From positions 1 to 33,285 of the forward strand of contig JAUCBJ010006268.1 of the NCBI GenBank assembly GCA_032718475.1: DNA of 33,285 nt. Reading direction: 5' to 3'. The notes beneath the pieces are model-generated. The model did not search any database and had not been told where the DNA came from. It worked only from the letters and a program-made list of their open reading frames with translations. The translations under genes were made by a program, and so were the position numbers. This document shows, piece after piece, positions 9,601 to 20,616 of this stretch. Origin of the DNA: Nemertoderma westbladi (Eukaryota; Xenacoelomorpha; Nemertodermatida; Nemertodermatidae). Each line of letters opens with the position of its first letter. Position 1 is the stretch's first letter.

Positions 9601-11226
9601 ACAAGATCTGTCAGCGTCCAGTTGCCTTAACGATTTTCGCCTTAAAAGTGAACGCCCATGTTTGTATTAAAGCGCTAATTACGGAACAAATAATATAATT
9701 ACGACAGATTCATCACAATTTTTGAGCTTTACAATGTGGCTCCGCCCGTGCAGAAGACAATGTTGCCCTAGGCTTAACCATTGGCATCAGCGAAAGGGAC
9801 ATGGTCAGATTAGTAGTTGTGTAGAAAGACATATTATTCCTATTGCAAGAGTAACAGTCTCCTTTCCAATGAATGCTACCAGACTCAACATCTCATTAGT
9901 ATACATGTTACGTGGAATTCATTATTATTCATTGGCTTTCCGAGTTGGACGGAATAAAAGAAGAAGTCAAACGTTACCCTCAATGTGGAACTCTCTAATG
10001 TATTTTTTTATACTGATTAATATATATTATTTGTTTGTTTGTTTGGATGGGGAATTGGTATAGAATGACTCGGCTACACAAGGCAGGTGGACTAATTATT
10101 TATTTCTACTTTGTGGAGATTCTCGGTTTCCCTGCGGGGTTCGAACAATATCGAGTCGGTTATTGGTGTGCGGAAAGAGAGGAAGGCTGGTAAGTAACCA
10201 TTCCCATCGCCAGCCCATATCCGCTGGCTTGGCGTTGACGCCTTACGATTCGCTAACCTTATTTTTTGTTGGCAGGAGAGCGGCATTGGAAATCTCTTTG
10301 TAGGTAAGAAAGATAGGGTACTAGTCCTGCGATTCTTATTGTGTCAAATCATTTATAGTCGCATGTATAAATCGATTTCTTATCTTAGTTGATTTTGGCA
10401 CACGAAGTTTACTGTTACCCAGGAAATTGATCCATCGACTTTGGTTTATCTGTCTGTACGTTTACCAACATTCCATCTTCCACTACTGCGTCGTCAAAAC
10501 ATAACGTTATAATTACCAAATAGAAACACAATCTAATACATTAATGTAATATTAAAATAAATAAAATAATGCAGGCGCACTGAATCATATTGATTGTCTT
10601 AAAACTTTTCGATATTTTCCGATAAGATAAACTTTTCGCTATTATTGTGCGGAGTAGTAGAAGAGTCCGTATTGCTTTAAGGAAGAAATAATATCAGATC
10701 CCATATTTTATATATTTTTTCGCAAGTGTCAGCAAGTTCATATTATAATATTTATATAGTCAGCTTTTTGTTTAGTCAGTCATTATCAGGTCTTGTATTC
10801 TAGCACTTTTTACGATTGCATTGAGAGGAGCCTTTAAAAATCCGAGCGACAATCTGGTTTGTAATGGAGTCGAGAAAATGTAAATCTATCGAGTTTTAGA
10901 TGCGACGACAAATAGTTGCATATGTAGGCCCAATTAGAAATTATATAGAAAAGTTTGGAAATTATCTAAGGGAGAGATGTATAAAATAACTTTATACGGA
11001 AAGTGAGTTTATAAGAGCGAAACGTTTATAAGAGTTAGACCAGTTCGTAGGAGTTAGTCCCATATCAGGTAATTTATAAAAAATAATTTAACAAACAATT
11101 CCTAATATTTAAATATGGATATTTAAATAATAATATGTTTATTATATTTTATATATATTTATATTACATTCAAAATTATATCTAAAAACTAATAAATTTC
11201 TTAACGATTTGCTAACCCAAACAATA
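9601..11226. other. Spacer upstream of the CaMKK gene
   Basis: Mostly AT-rich. A tRNA-like sequence on the minus strand at about 10110-10265 is listed separately. The 113-codon frame at 9722 starts with TTG and lacks recognisable motifs. A donor-like CAG/GTAATT near 11069 could end a 5' non-coding exon of the CaMKK gene, but I see no clear matching acceptor. Confidence 0.35.
10110..10265 (-). repeat. Possible tRNA-derived SINE fragment
   Basis: Read on the minus strand, TTAGCGAATCGTAAGGCGTC resembles a type II tRNA A box region (Ser/Leu-like), and about 85 bp later GTTCGAACCCCGC resembles a B box. The spacing is longer than in a working tRNA and no acceptor stem pairs, so a decayed SINE is more likely than a tRNA gene. 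Confidence 0.3.
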
Positions 11227-14200
11227 ATGGGAGAAAAAGATGGGCCGCGTTCTACAATACCAGCACTCAATACTAAAGAGTCGCAAAATACGGAATTCGA
11301 AAAATACGATCTCAAACAAAGTCTGGGACAGGGCAGTTTCGGTCTCGTAAAACTCGCATTCAACAAGGACGACGATAAATATTACGCAATGAAGTGCATT
11401 TCTAAAAAAAAGATTCTCCGAAAGACGGTGTTACAGAGGAGATCGCCGGGGATGTCGAAGAAAACCGAGAAAGAAAACGGGATGAGTAAAGTATACCGGG
11501 AAATAGCCATCCTGAAAAAGTTGGACCACGAAAATGTTGTGCGATTGGTGGAAGTTCTGGATGACAGCAGTGAGGACAACATGTATATGGTATTCGAATA
11601 CCACGAGCATGGGGAGGTCATGGATGTGCCAACAGATAGCCCGTTCCCAGAGCAGATAGCAAGGAAATACTTTATCGATTGTATACTGGGGTTGGAATTC
11701 CTACATTACAATAATATTATACACAGGTATGTAACTGTATACTTTACAGGGACGATACAAAATATTTTTTCATGAAACGATACGATACGAATGTGATTTT
11801 GAGGAAAATAGAAAGGATACAAAAACAAAATAATATTGTTTACAAAATTTTTTGTTAGGCCCCTAGCCTATCTCTTCATCAGATTATATATATTAAATAT
11901 TCTAAGATAATCTTTTTCTCATTTTTCTTCTTTCTTTTTCAAAAGTGCAATTTTAATAGAAAATAAATTATGGGAATAAATATCTAAAATTAATTGGATC
12001 CAACCACAGTACGTTAAGGTTTAGTTCCTTTATATGCAGCTGTCTTACCTGATTTGTTTACTACAGTTATGTTCTCAATTAAAGTCCATTCTTCAATCTG
12101 CTCAATTTCATCAATCTGGAAATATCTTTCATGACGCCGCAGGTTTCTAGCCCACTGAGTGATTGACAGGCGGACATGGTTGGCTCCCCAAAATAGAGCC
12201 GTTGGTTTAAAAGAGATTATTGCAGGGATCAGATAATTATGGGGCACTTGCAAGCAAATAAAGTATATGTAGTAAGCATAATTATTTATAACTGTTACAA
12301 ATTACATGTTTTACTCACTGATTACATTTAGACTAGCTAATAAAGAGATCATTCCATAAATATAATTAATTATGAACAAGAACAATTATTTTTTGTTTGA
12401 ATATTATTTATAGGTAACAATCAATCTATCAAACATTCGCAGGGGCGCAGGGGTCTGTTTTAATATTGATTGCAAGGTAGCGGAGGGTGGGAAACGACAA
12501 GTAACAAAAAATGGCAACATAATCGATAGACGCTTTAGTGCGAACTGCCCTGAGTGAAAATTATATTTAACCTACCTAGTGTAACCGCCCCCGCCCATGC
12601 CTAACTTTAACTTCCTACACTCACATCTCTCTATCTACGTATGCAGGGCATGCGGGTATGCGGCCCACAGAAAAGACAAGTCTTTCCTACTGTACTTATC
12701 AATTTCCTCTTGCTGCATAGGCTATTGTCTAACTAAGCAAGGGGGTTATTATGATACTCGTTAACTCGTTACACAGTTTGTACAGTCTACACGGCGATTT
12801 CTAGACATTCAATAGGTATGTAGAATACGATGTATTAACCACCATGGCCATGGCATGTCCGGGCCTAATGCACGTGGCGGCCAAACGTGGGGGGGGGGGG
12901 GGGGGGGGCATTTCCTACTCCTTGCAATCCAATTAGCTCTGCGGAGGTGCCTCAAGTCTATATAACGAATGTGTTGGAATATAGCGGTTAAACAAAGTAA
13001 CAAAGGTTTGGACGTCAAGGACATAACTAACTGACTGCGACTAACTGCTGTTAAACTAACTGAGAAACGAATGTTAGGACATTCGGTTTCTTTAGTTTCA
13101 GAAAATTAAGAATATTGATTCTGCTTTTAAATTTTAAATTTGTTTATTTATATAAAGTGGAAAATATTTATCAGTATGACTGTAGCTTGATTAAATTTAT
13201 AAAGGCATTCCTGGCTTGACAGGGCAGCACTCAGCACATTAATTCAACTAGGCGGCAAAAGTGCTGCCCATTTCATTAGTGGCATTGTTACACAAGGCCA
13301 TGCCATGTTGACTTATGGAGTTGGAGAAATTGGACAATATCTTCTGCAGACGGCAGGTGTACTGAACCTCAATTCAGAAAGTCACCATACACAATCTGTA
13401 TTGTTACTGTGCCTGTCAATCACTCTCAAGCTCTGCGGGATTCCAATAGTAGCCTGGCCTATAGAAGTTTGAAGTAGCCGCCCTGCTCTTTGAGCTTAGT
13501 CTACCCGCCTAGCCGCCCTGTTCTTTATTCCTTTAGGTATGGATAAGCCTGCCCTACTAACCCATGGACTCTCTGCACAGAGGGATACTTCGGCTCTACA
13601 TTTTCAATCTGTTAAATCTGATCAATCTAGACGGAAAGTCTGGATTGAAGAAGTTGAAAGTAGGTTCAATTTCATCAATCTAACTATTATTTTTCTATGG
13701 GACTAGATTGACCTAGATTGATGGAGATTGAAGAATGGATTTTAATTGTGAACAAGACTGTAATTCACATTAATTATAATATATTCTGATTTAATTTAGT
13801 ATCTTCCATAAAACCATATTGATGAGAAGTGTACCGCAATAAAAAACCGACAGTGATTTATTGCCTGCAAGGGGAAGCAAGGCAAGCGATGAAGCATGTT
13901 AATTTATTGCAGTATTACGTCGCAGAGCGGGCAGCTGTAAATAATATATGAGTACTACTGGGGGAGAAGATGTTTGCAAAAATTATTCCAGTGACTTTTT
14001 GAAAGAATAGGGAATATCATTCATTATCCTCAGTTTATCTCTCCGGGTTTCTATCTCATACCGGATATGTATCGCTCCACATGCGATAATTTATGATGCA
14101 AACCGCGGCACGCGCTATTTAAATTCCGAATTAATTTTTTAATCAGATTAAAAGGACCTGGGCTCTGTATTATTAACAGATATCCCGTCGCATGAGCGCA

Positions 14201-16837
14201 AATACACAGGATGTCCACCAACTTAGATATTACAATCCCGCAATCTATTCCAGCATCTGTAAGTCAATTATGTCGATAATTCATAGGACTGCGAGTAAAA
14301 GTGCTGTGGACTCGAATCTGAAACGCAACTCATTATTAATTCCAGGGTGTGTCCTCACGTCGTACAACTTTGAGAAGGGATGTGTGGTTGTCATTTTGAT
14401 TGAAACCTCAATTTCGTTACTGCCAGGCGAACTCGAGAGTAATCCACTGCACGCACATCAGTTTACAGTGAGCCCCGATAAATACGCCATCACGTTTCGA
14501 AATAATTTACTCACTAAATGCTGTTATAAAGAAATCATTGACAGCTTGTGAGCGTTGGTAAACTGGTCATGCTAAATTTGCGCATGAGACACGTTTCCAC
14601 GATAAGTTCAATCAAATACCAAGGGAAATCGCAGCATGTCAGATAATCCGCGGAACATAAATCCACCGGGGAAGGCGGAGTTCGATGTATTTATGGATAA
14701 CTTACAAATGCAGAAGAAAACCCTCGAGTTATGGGCATATAAGGAGTACCGAGGAGGAACCGGGTTAGCGTTTTTCCTAGGCGGAAGCTAATCTGTCAGC
14801 TCTGCGCCGCCGCCTGCCACAGGGCAGGGACTTCATCAACCCGATGTTATTTAATCGACATTATCTATAATTACCGAAAGAGGAATACACCAACATTGAC
14901 ATCGATTTGACAACTTCAAATAGAAATCGTTATCGTCACAACAACACACTTAGATTGTGTTTGCTTTTAAAAGTGAGTTTACTGTGAGTTTCGCAGGGTT
15001 GACTGTGATTAATAAAATCACCGAACAATAAAGTGCTCTTAAAAGGACTAATAATTATGCAATTAGGCGAACCCCTACCTACACCAACTAATATCATTGC
15101 TAGATTGTTTCGGTGTTGCGGAAACGCGTCTACGTTCCTGGCTACACCGTAATGGCGGTTATAGTTACATTTTATTCCATTGATTCGTGCGGCTTGGAAC
15201 TAATTAGGTTGCACCGATGCCGCGTTGATAAACTTCCTGTCAAATAATATGTTTCTGTTGTTATCGATTTTAATTTTTGAGCGAATTCGCAGTGGAATGG
15301 TGAAATCAACATTTCCTCGGTTTCATTTGATAAGACTCGTCATGGCTCTTAACATACTAACATACAGGCCTACAGTACCTACTTAATATCAAAGCTCCCG
15401 CTCCCAAGCAAAAAAAAGCAATACAAAATAATTACCAAATTTAACACTTCCAACACTCCATTTAATATTTTAATCACCAAATGTATTGTGTAACTGGTAC
15501 TCATTTTATCGACCCCAGTGGATGAAAGGCTGAGTGGACCTTGGCGGGGCTGAACCTACAACCAATAGATTGCAGGCCCGGCGCTCAACCAACTGAGCTA
15601 CCCCGCCCTTGTGTTGATGAGTACCAGTTAAATAACTGGGAGCAAATCTTGGGATAGGAGTAGCGCCCACCCCTACCCTCGGGTAGCAGCTATCGAAAGA
15701 GGAGCCTTCGGGTCGCCTCCGGCTTCGGCCGACTGTTTGCTTTTTTTGCTTGTATTGTGTAAACGTTGTAGAAAGTAAAACACGAAGAGGCAACACGGAA
15801 GCAACACTAAGGCTCCCCTCTCTCGGTTGCTACTTGTAAGGCAGTGGGCGCTCCCAAGGTCCAATACTTCCACTATCAAACCCTTTTCTTTAAAAGTTTT
15901 GTTTTGTGATGCGAATTAAAACTACCATGTTCACAACCCTATTCTCTATATTAAGTACAAGTTATTACCATATGCCCGCTGTTTCAAAACATCAACTGGA
16001 ATATGGGCCATTAATAGTCAATTTTTGGATCATTATAGCAAATAATATAATATCTTGCCATAACTGTAACTGAGTACTAATTTATACAACCAACAACAAC
16101 AATATTATGCACAAAGTACTATATTCTAAGTATGTATAGCTATGTAATAATATAAATACGGAGCTCCATAAGGGTCATTATCTTTGTGCGAACAACTGAG
16201 TATCTTGTGCTTAAAACTTATCGTTTATTTGCAATTTATTATTATTTTATTTTGTAGAGATATTAAACCGGCCAACCTGCTACTCGGCTCTGACGGTCAC
16301 GTGAAGATCGCTGATTTCGGAGTTAGCGTCGAGTTGGATGGGTACGACGATATCCTAAGCGATTCGGCGGGAACGCCAGCCTTCCAGGCGCCGGAAAGTC
16401 TCAGAGAAGACGTGAGAGAGTACCGAGGCTATCCGATCGATGTTTGGGCTACCGGTATCACGTTGTACTGCTTCCTACTAGGCGATGTTCCATTCCGTAG
16501 TCCATCCACGTCCATCCTCGCCTTACACGACGCCATTCGTTCCGACTCACCTTCATTCCCGGACTCGGTTAGCCCGCGAGCACGCGATCTCATCGGAAAA
16601 TTACTTTGTAAGGATCCCTCAGAGAGAATCACAATAGAAAAAATACGGGAGCACTCCTGGCTTACGTCGGATGGAGTTCTACCTTCGCGTAACGCAAACT
16701 GCAAACATATTGAAATTACAGAAGATGATATAAAGAATAGCGTTACTCAACTGCCAAGTATAAAGACAATAATTATGGTTAGGAGTATATTGAAAAGGAA
16801 AGCTTTTCTTAACCCATTCAAAGGGAGTCGTAAGTAA
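11227..16837 (+). CDS. CAMKK: Calcium/calmodulin-dependent protein kinase kinase (CaMKK), two exons
   Basis: Exons 11227-11726 and 16258-16837 join exactly in the catalytic loop (HR/D) through a GT-AG intron, giving 359 residues. Kinase landmarks: glycine loop LGQGSFGLV (33-41), lysine in YYAMK (K56), helix-C glutamate in VYREIAIL (E92), HRDIKPAN (166-173), DFG (186-188), GTPAFQAPE activation segment. LDHENVVRLVEVLDD and MVFEYHEHGEVMDVP are CaMKK signatures. The C-terminal ~35 residues (NSVTQLPSIKTIIMVRSILK to NPFKGSRK) match the autoinhibitory and calmodulin-binding segment. The kinase phosphorylates the activation-loop Thr of CaMKI, CaMKIV and AMPK in known species. Oddities: the protein begins only ~26 residues before the kinase domain, the Arg-Pro-rich insert of vertebrate CaMKK is replaced by a Lys/Glu-rich stretch, and it stops right after the calmodulin site. 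A TTG-initiated extension to 11209 is open, but ATG 11227 is preferred. AATAAA lies at 17027-17032. Confidence 0.9.
12049..12246 (-). other. Candidate unidentified exon inside the CaMKK intron, opposite strand
   Basis: On the minus strand an open frame is bounded by a good acceptor (TTTATTTGCTTGCAAG/T) and a strong donor (TCAG/GTAAGA). It would be a 198-nt exon flanked by phase-1 introns. The peptide looks coding-like, with pieces such as ALFWGANHVRLSITQWARN and EIEQIEEWTLIENITVV. I do not recognise the family. A weaker relative of its 3' part is present on the plus strand near 13710-13765 (IEEWILIVNKTV), so it may belong to a repeat or transposon rather than a nested gene. Confidence 0.3.
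13223..13356 (+). other. Weak candidate exon or coding fragment
   Basis: A plus-strand frame between GACAG/G and GGCAG/GTGT encodes ALSTLIQLGGKSAAHFISG and MLTYGVGEIGQYLLQTA. It stays open for 85 codons without an ATG at its start. The opposite strand is also partly open, so this may simply be a repeat. No family recognised. Confidence 0.2.
14192..14551 (+). other. Unidentified 119-codon open frame in the CaMKK intron
   Basis: ATG-started frame with no recognised domain, signal peptide or clear membrane segment. It has a moderately hydrophobic middle (CVVVILIETSISLLPGELES). It could be a chance frame in a 4.5-kb intron. Confidence 0.2.
14636..14791 (+). other. Small 51-codon open frame in the CaMKK intron
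   Basis: Starts with ATG (MSDNPRNINPPGKAEFDVFM), has an amphipathic middle (NLQMQKKTLELWAYKEYR) and ends GGS-stop. Base composition is less AT-rich than its surroundings. It could be a first exon, a small protein or a repeat fragment; the evidence does not decide. Confidence 0.2.
15491..15630 (-). mobile_element. tRNA-derived SINE flanked by 14-bp inverted repeats
   Basis: On the minus strand a GGCGGGG acceptor-like start is followed by a perfect A box (TAGCTCAGTTGG), a GAGC D-stem partner, then GGTTCAGCCCCGCC (B box with one change plus acceptor complement). The anticodon arm does not pair, so it is not a working tRNA. The tail GGGGTCGATAAAATGAGTAC is typical of invertebrate SINE tails. TAACTGGTACTCAT (15491-15504) and its exact reverse complement (15617-15630) bracket the unit. 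Confidence 0.75.
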
Positions 16838-17467
16838 ATGCGTTAATGGCGCAAAATGCGCAAAAAACCAACAAACTGTGTGTTTAGTGGGTTTAAAAAC
16901 TTAATTTATTTAATATTAATATGAAACATTAACGAAAAGGACCATGTTACAGTGACGGTGTTTTTTAACCAAAACAAGAAATTGTATTTCATATGCGACC
17001 AATTTGCCCTGGAGGTAACCTTTTTCAATAAAGGTCATTGTGGTCCCTATCTGAAGTAAATGGTCATTCGTTAGTGACTGGAATGCATTTATATTTAATT
17101 AATTACACACTAAATTTTACGCGTGTTATTTAATTTTACAATAATAATATTATATTTTTTTAACTTAACATTTTTTGTTTGTATGTTACTTATGTATGTT
17201 TTTAATAAATAAATATATATTGTGCAGATAATAATTGTCTTTCTTACAGTAATATTTGATTTAATTGGGAAATATAGCTATTTAATTATTACATTAAAAA
17301 CAAAATGGCTTTTCTCGATGACACCTGGAAGAGAAAAAAACAACTATTTTTCATGTTAATACATAATGGTATTCCAAAATATTGCCCTCTTCACCTCCCG
17401 TTATTGCCTTTTACTACTCGCGGTAAACCATTTTACAGGTAGATGATTAAGGCGGATACATTGTGTG
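16838..17467. other. 3' flank of the CaMKK gene
   Basis: Holds likely polyadenylation signals for CaMKK (AATAAA at 17027-17032 and again near 17203). The rest is AT-rich without coding potential. Confidence 0.45.
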
Positions 17468-17702
17468 TAACAACTTAACTAACAACAACTTAACTAACAA
17501 CAACTTAACTAACAACAACTTAACTAACAACAACTTAACTAACAACAACTTAACTAACATCAACTTAACTAACAACAACTTAACTAACAACAACTTAACT
17601 AACAACAACTTAACTAACAACAACTTAACTAACAACAACTTAACTAACAACAACTTAACTAACAACAACTTAACTAACAACAACTTAACTAACAACAACT
17701 TA
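17468..17702. repeat. 15-bp minisatellite (AACAACTTAACTAAC)n, about 16 copies
   Basis: Almost perfect head-to-tail array; one copy has AACATC for AACAAC. The unit length is a multiple of three and lacks stops in some frames, so both strands are open (NNLTN pentamers on plus, LLVKL on minus). These frames are artefacts. The array ends in TTAAGTTGT, a short inverted copy of the unit. Confidence 0.97.
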
Positions 17703-17778
17703 AGTTGTGTTGTTAATAGATAAGTGTGGTTTCTAGGTCCGTGATTTAATTTCTGATCATACGTTTTAGTTTCAAGAT

Positions 17779-18200
17779 ATTGACAAACCTAAAACCTTAC
17801 ATCGGATATGACATCCCCGTCCAGAAATACCCCTATTGCAATAATTTTTGTTAGGTGGTATGCTTTCTTAGTTTTTTAACAGACAGACCGACAGACACAC
17901 GGACAGACTGACATGCAGACAGACATTCTTGGTATTGACAAACATTATAACTGACATCGGATATGAAATCACCACCCAACAAATCCCCTATATCGTGAAT
18001 ATTAGGCAATGTAATGCTTTTTTAGTTTTTTGACAGACAGACCGAAAAACAGACAGACCGACAGACAGTCCGGATTACTTCAAATTTAAAACTGACATTG
18101 AAAATCAAATCACAGTCCAAGAAAACCCCCAATGCGAAAATTTTAAGTTGGTGAAAGTGAAATAATTAATTTGTTTATGACAGACAAACTGATAGACATA
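17779..18200. repeat. Diverged ~150-bp tandem repeat with GACA-rich segments
   Basis: Three degenerate units. Anchors are ACATCGGATATGACATC (about 17799), ACATCGGATATGAAATC (about 17954) and ACATTGAAAATCAAATC (about 18095). Each is followed by a CCCCTAT-like block, an AGTTTTTT block and an (ACAG/CAGA)n stretch. Confidence 0.8.
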
Positions 18201-18710
18201 GTGAAATAGATGCTCTAACTTGTACAATTTTTGAAAATTTAGTTAAAACTTTGAAGGCGTTTTTCTCAAAATGAAATTTGTCAGTTTTTTGAATATTTAG
18301 GTTTCTTTACTTTTCTCTACTACTACTTGATGGAATTCAGAAATACCGACTAATTTGACAACGGCGAATACGCTGAACCATTACTTCCCAATATCCGCGG
18401 GGTGTTATTGTTATTTTTTTAATACAAAATATTAATAAAATTTGAATTCTTTTAATTTTTTTTTTATTTTTTTGGTTCCACACCTAGAGACAATTTATTT
18501 CAACATTCTTACCAAAAATTAGGAATATCCGTTTAGCCAAGCTCGAGATAAACGTACCTTTGAGTAAATATTGAAATACATGTAATTTTGACGGCGGGCT
18601 GGGCCGACATTTTCAAACAAAAAATAAATCACCACCATTAACCCTATCTAGACCGGGCTATTTTACAAACGTTATAGGCCCGGGGGGGGGGGGGGGGCAT
18701 TTTAGAAATG
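18201..18710. other. Gene-free AT-rich stretch
   Basis: Poly(T)/poly(A)-rich sequence with a 16-bp G run at 18682-18697. No gene or element boundary seen. Confidence 0.4.
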
Positions 18711-19135
18711 CAACCGTCATTTTTGGTGCTATTTTGGTCGCCCCCCCAGGATGAAAAATACAAGTAAAAAAATGTCAAACTAAGAAATTTTGTGTTTGGT
18801 ATGATAATTCTGAAGGTATACGGGTTTTCTAGGTCTCTGATCACAATGAAACTTGGTATAAATATTTCAGGTAATGCAAACCCGATTTTGGTGCCCTACT
18901 GGTGCACCAGAACGAAAAGTACAATTAGCACAAAATTATAAACTGTTAAATTTTGCCTATGGTTTGGTAATTCTGAAGTTATACTGGTTTTCAAGGTCGC
19001 TAATCACGATACAACTCGTGAAAAATCATTCATGGTAACGCAACTATCATTTTTGGTACTTGTCTGGTGGGACGAAAAATGTATGTAGCATAAAATTTCA
19101 AACGGCAAAAATTGAATTTGGTTGGATAATACTAA
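18711..19135. repeat. Diverged ~165-bp tandem repeat, about 2.5 units
   Basis: Recurrent blocks are CAACCGTCATTTTTGGTGCT (18711), CAAACCCGATTTTGGTGCCC (18878) and CAACTATCATTTTTGGTACT (19041), with GGTAATTCTGAAG and GGTC(T/G)CTGATCAC-like blocks between them. Confidence 0.8.
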
Positions 19136-19235
19136 TATATAATATATATACTATAATAACTAATAATACTATAATAACTAATAACTAATAATACTATAAT
19201 AACTAATAACTAATAATGCTATAATAATATAAATT
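19136..19235. repeat. TAATAACTA-rich microsatellite
   Basis: Mixed TA and ACTAATAACTAATAATACTATAATA units over roughly 100 bp. Confidence 0.85.
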
Positions 19236-20060
19236 GGGTGTCATATTCGTTATCAGCGTCCCAGAAAACCCATAATGTCTTACAATCAGGTTGATTTGGT
19301 GATGATTTTTGATTATTAAATGTGCTACTTGTATTTTTCGTGGGAAGCACATTGACACATATCCAAAAATTCCCTATACAGATTGTGATACATATTTGGA
19401 ATCCTTGTATAGCCAGCTTTCCATCAGTACCAACAAATCACTATAAGGTTGAAGAATAAGTGTAAGTGGCGCAATATCAAACGGAGACACCTTTTTCAAA
19501 CACTTGTAGCTAAAGAATGAAAGCAAAAATAAAAATTCTAGCTCACCCAGCAAAGATGAGGGAGGTGAAACTATCTCTGTTTCAAATTTCATGCGATCTC
19601 ATTAAGATTTGTAGAAAAAATTGTGGGGGGGGGGGGGGGGGGAGGTGTCACTGAACAACGACACTATATTTTAGAACATGGTGTAAGGATGATGCACACC
19701 AAACACCACGGTGTATCTATGTGGAGCGAAGGAATGAAAGGCATTGTAAAATGATGAGTTCATTTACAATATATATTATCTTTATATATCTCGCCCCATT
19801 GCCACAATCAAAACTTAGTGTAACAAACGGATTCAATTCGGACAACTTTACTTTATATATACTATATAATCCACATCGTTTACGGAAGAAATTGAGATAG
19901 TTCTCCACCCTAGAACCCAATATGACATTTCAATACAAGGTGACCTAAATAATAAAAAACAATAAATATTCTTGATAAAAAAAAACACCCAAAACTATAG
20001 AATTATTAAATATTTGCATTTGATTGTCATGAATTAATTGTAAAAAACTAAACTGAGTCT
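19236..20060. other. Gene-free spacer with poly(G)
   Basis: No gene seen. An 18-bp G run occupies 19625-19642. The small minus-strand frames at 19374 and 19717 have no recognisable content. Confidence 0.4.
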
Positions 20061-20421
20061 ACTCGTATCAATAATAGATCTTGTTGTACCCTAATCGACC
20101 TTCCAGTTACTAACAACATCTCGCTCCGATCAATAATGCAACACAGAATTTTCCCATGTTTTTACTCAGACCACGAGTACACAGTTACTAACCTTAGTGG
20201 GGTCGATTACTGCAAATAAAGGTAATAATGTTCCAAAATGGGTGACATACCGAGACTTTAACAATATAAATGAGAACCAATTAATATCAGAAGTGAGGAT
20301 CATAGATTGGGGCCCATTATACTCAGCACCAAATAATAATGACAAATTAAAATTTTTCGAGAATAAAATTGAGTCAATTTTAAAAGTATATGCTCCATTA
20401 AAAATGCTCCTTATTCCTTAA
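20061..20421 (+). pseudogene. Non-LTR retrotransposon endonuclease remnant
   Basis: SIIDLVVP (20068-20091) matches the 'S.IDL' segment of LINE apurinic endonucleases. In another frame, SDHEYTVTNLSG contains the conserved SDH of the C-terminal endonuclease motif. The first frame then resumes with PKWVTYRDFNNIN and DKLKFFENKIESILKVYAPL, typical of the linker between endonuclease and reverse transcriptase. At least two frame changes and an internal stop mark it as dead. Upstream and downstream LINE parts are missing here. Confidence 0.7.
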
Positions 20422-20616
20422 CGTTTTGGTTTTCTATAACCTTAATTTGTTAAGTTTAAAATTAAAATATTAACTTTAAGGAGTAAATTAAAAATAACTA
20501 TGAAACAAGTTATTCAATTACAATATACATTAAAACAGAAACAGTTTGTTATTCTTTAAGGCGAGTAACTAACTGTGAGTGGCAGACGTTTCTTAGCCAA
20601 TTTACATACAGTTGCA

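Larger units (their letters stand above)
11727..16257 (+). other. CaMKK intron (4.5 kb) carrying repeats
   Basis: The donor is ACAG/GTATGT and the acceptor a T-rich tract ending TTTTGTAG. Inside are a 20-bp G run (12889-12908), a diverged inverted repeat (about 12064-12120 with about 13705-13765), a tRNA-derived SINE (15491-15630) and several unidentified open frames listed separately. Confidence 0.9.

Noticed and set aside
9722-10063. 113-codon plus-strand frame
   Set aside because: It begins with TTG and has no conserved motif; likely chance.
15542-15607. Functional tRNA gene
   Set aside because: The A box is good, but the anticodon stem does not pair and the SINE tail follows directly.
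15506-15796. Minus-strand frame containing GVAQLVERRACN
   Set aside because: This is the familiar translation of a tRNA-like SINE head.
17447-17723. Repeat proteins (NNLTN)n and (LLVKL)n
   Set aside because: They are produced by the 15-bp minisatellite on both strands, without flanking coding sequence.
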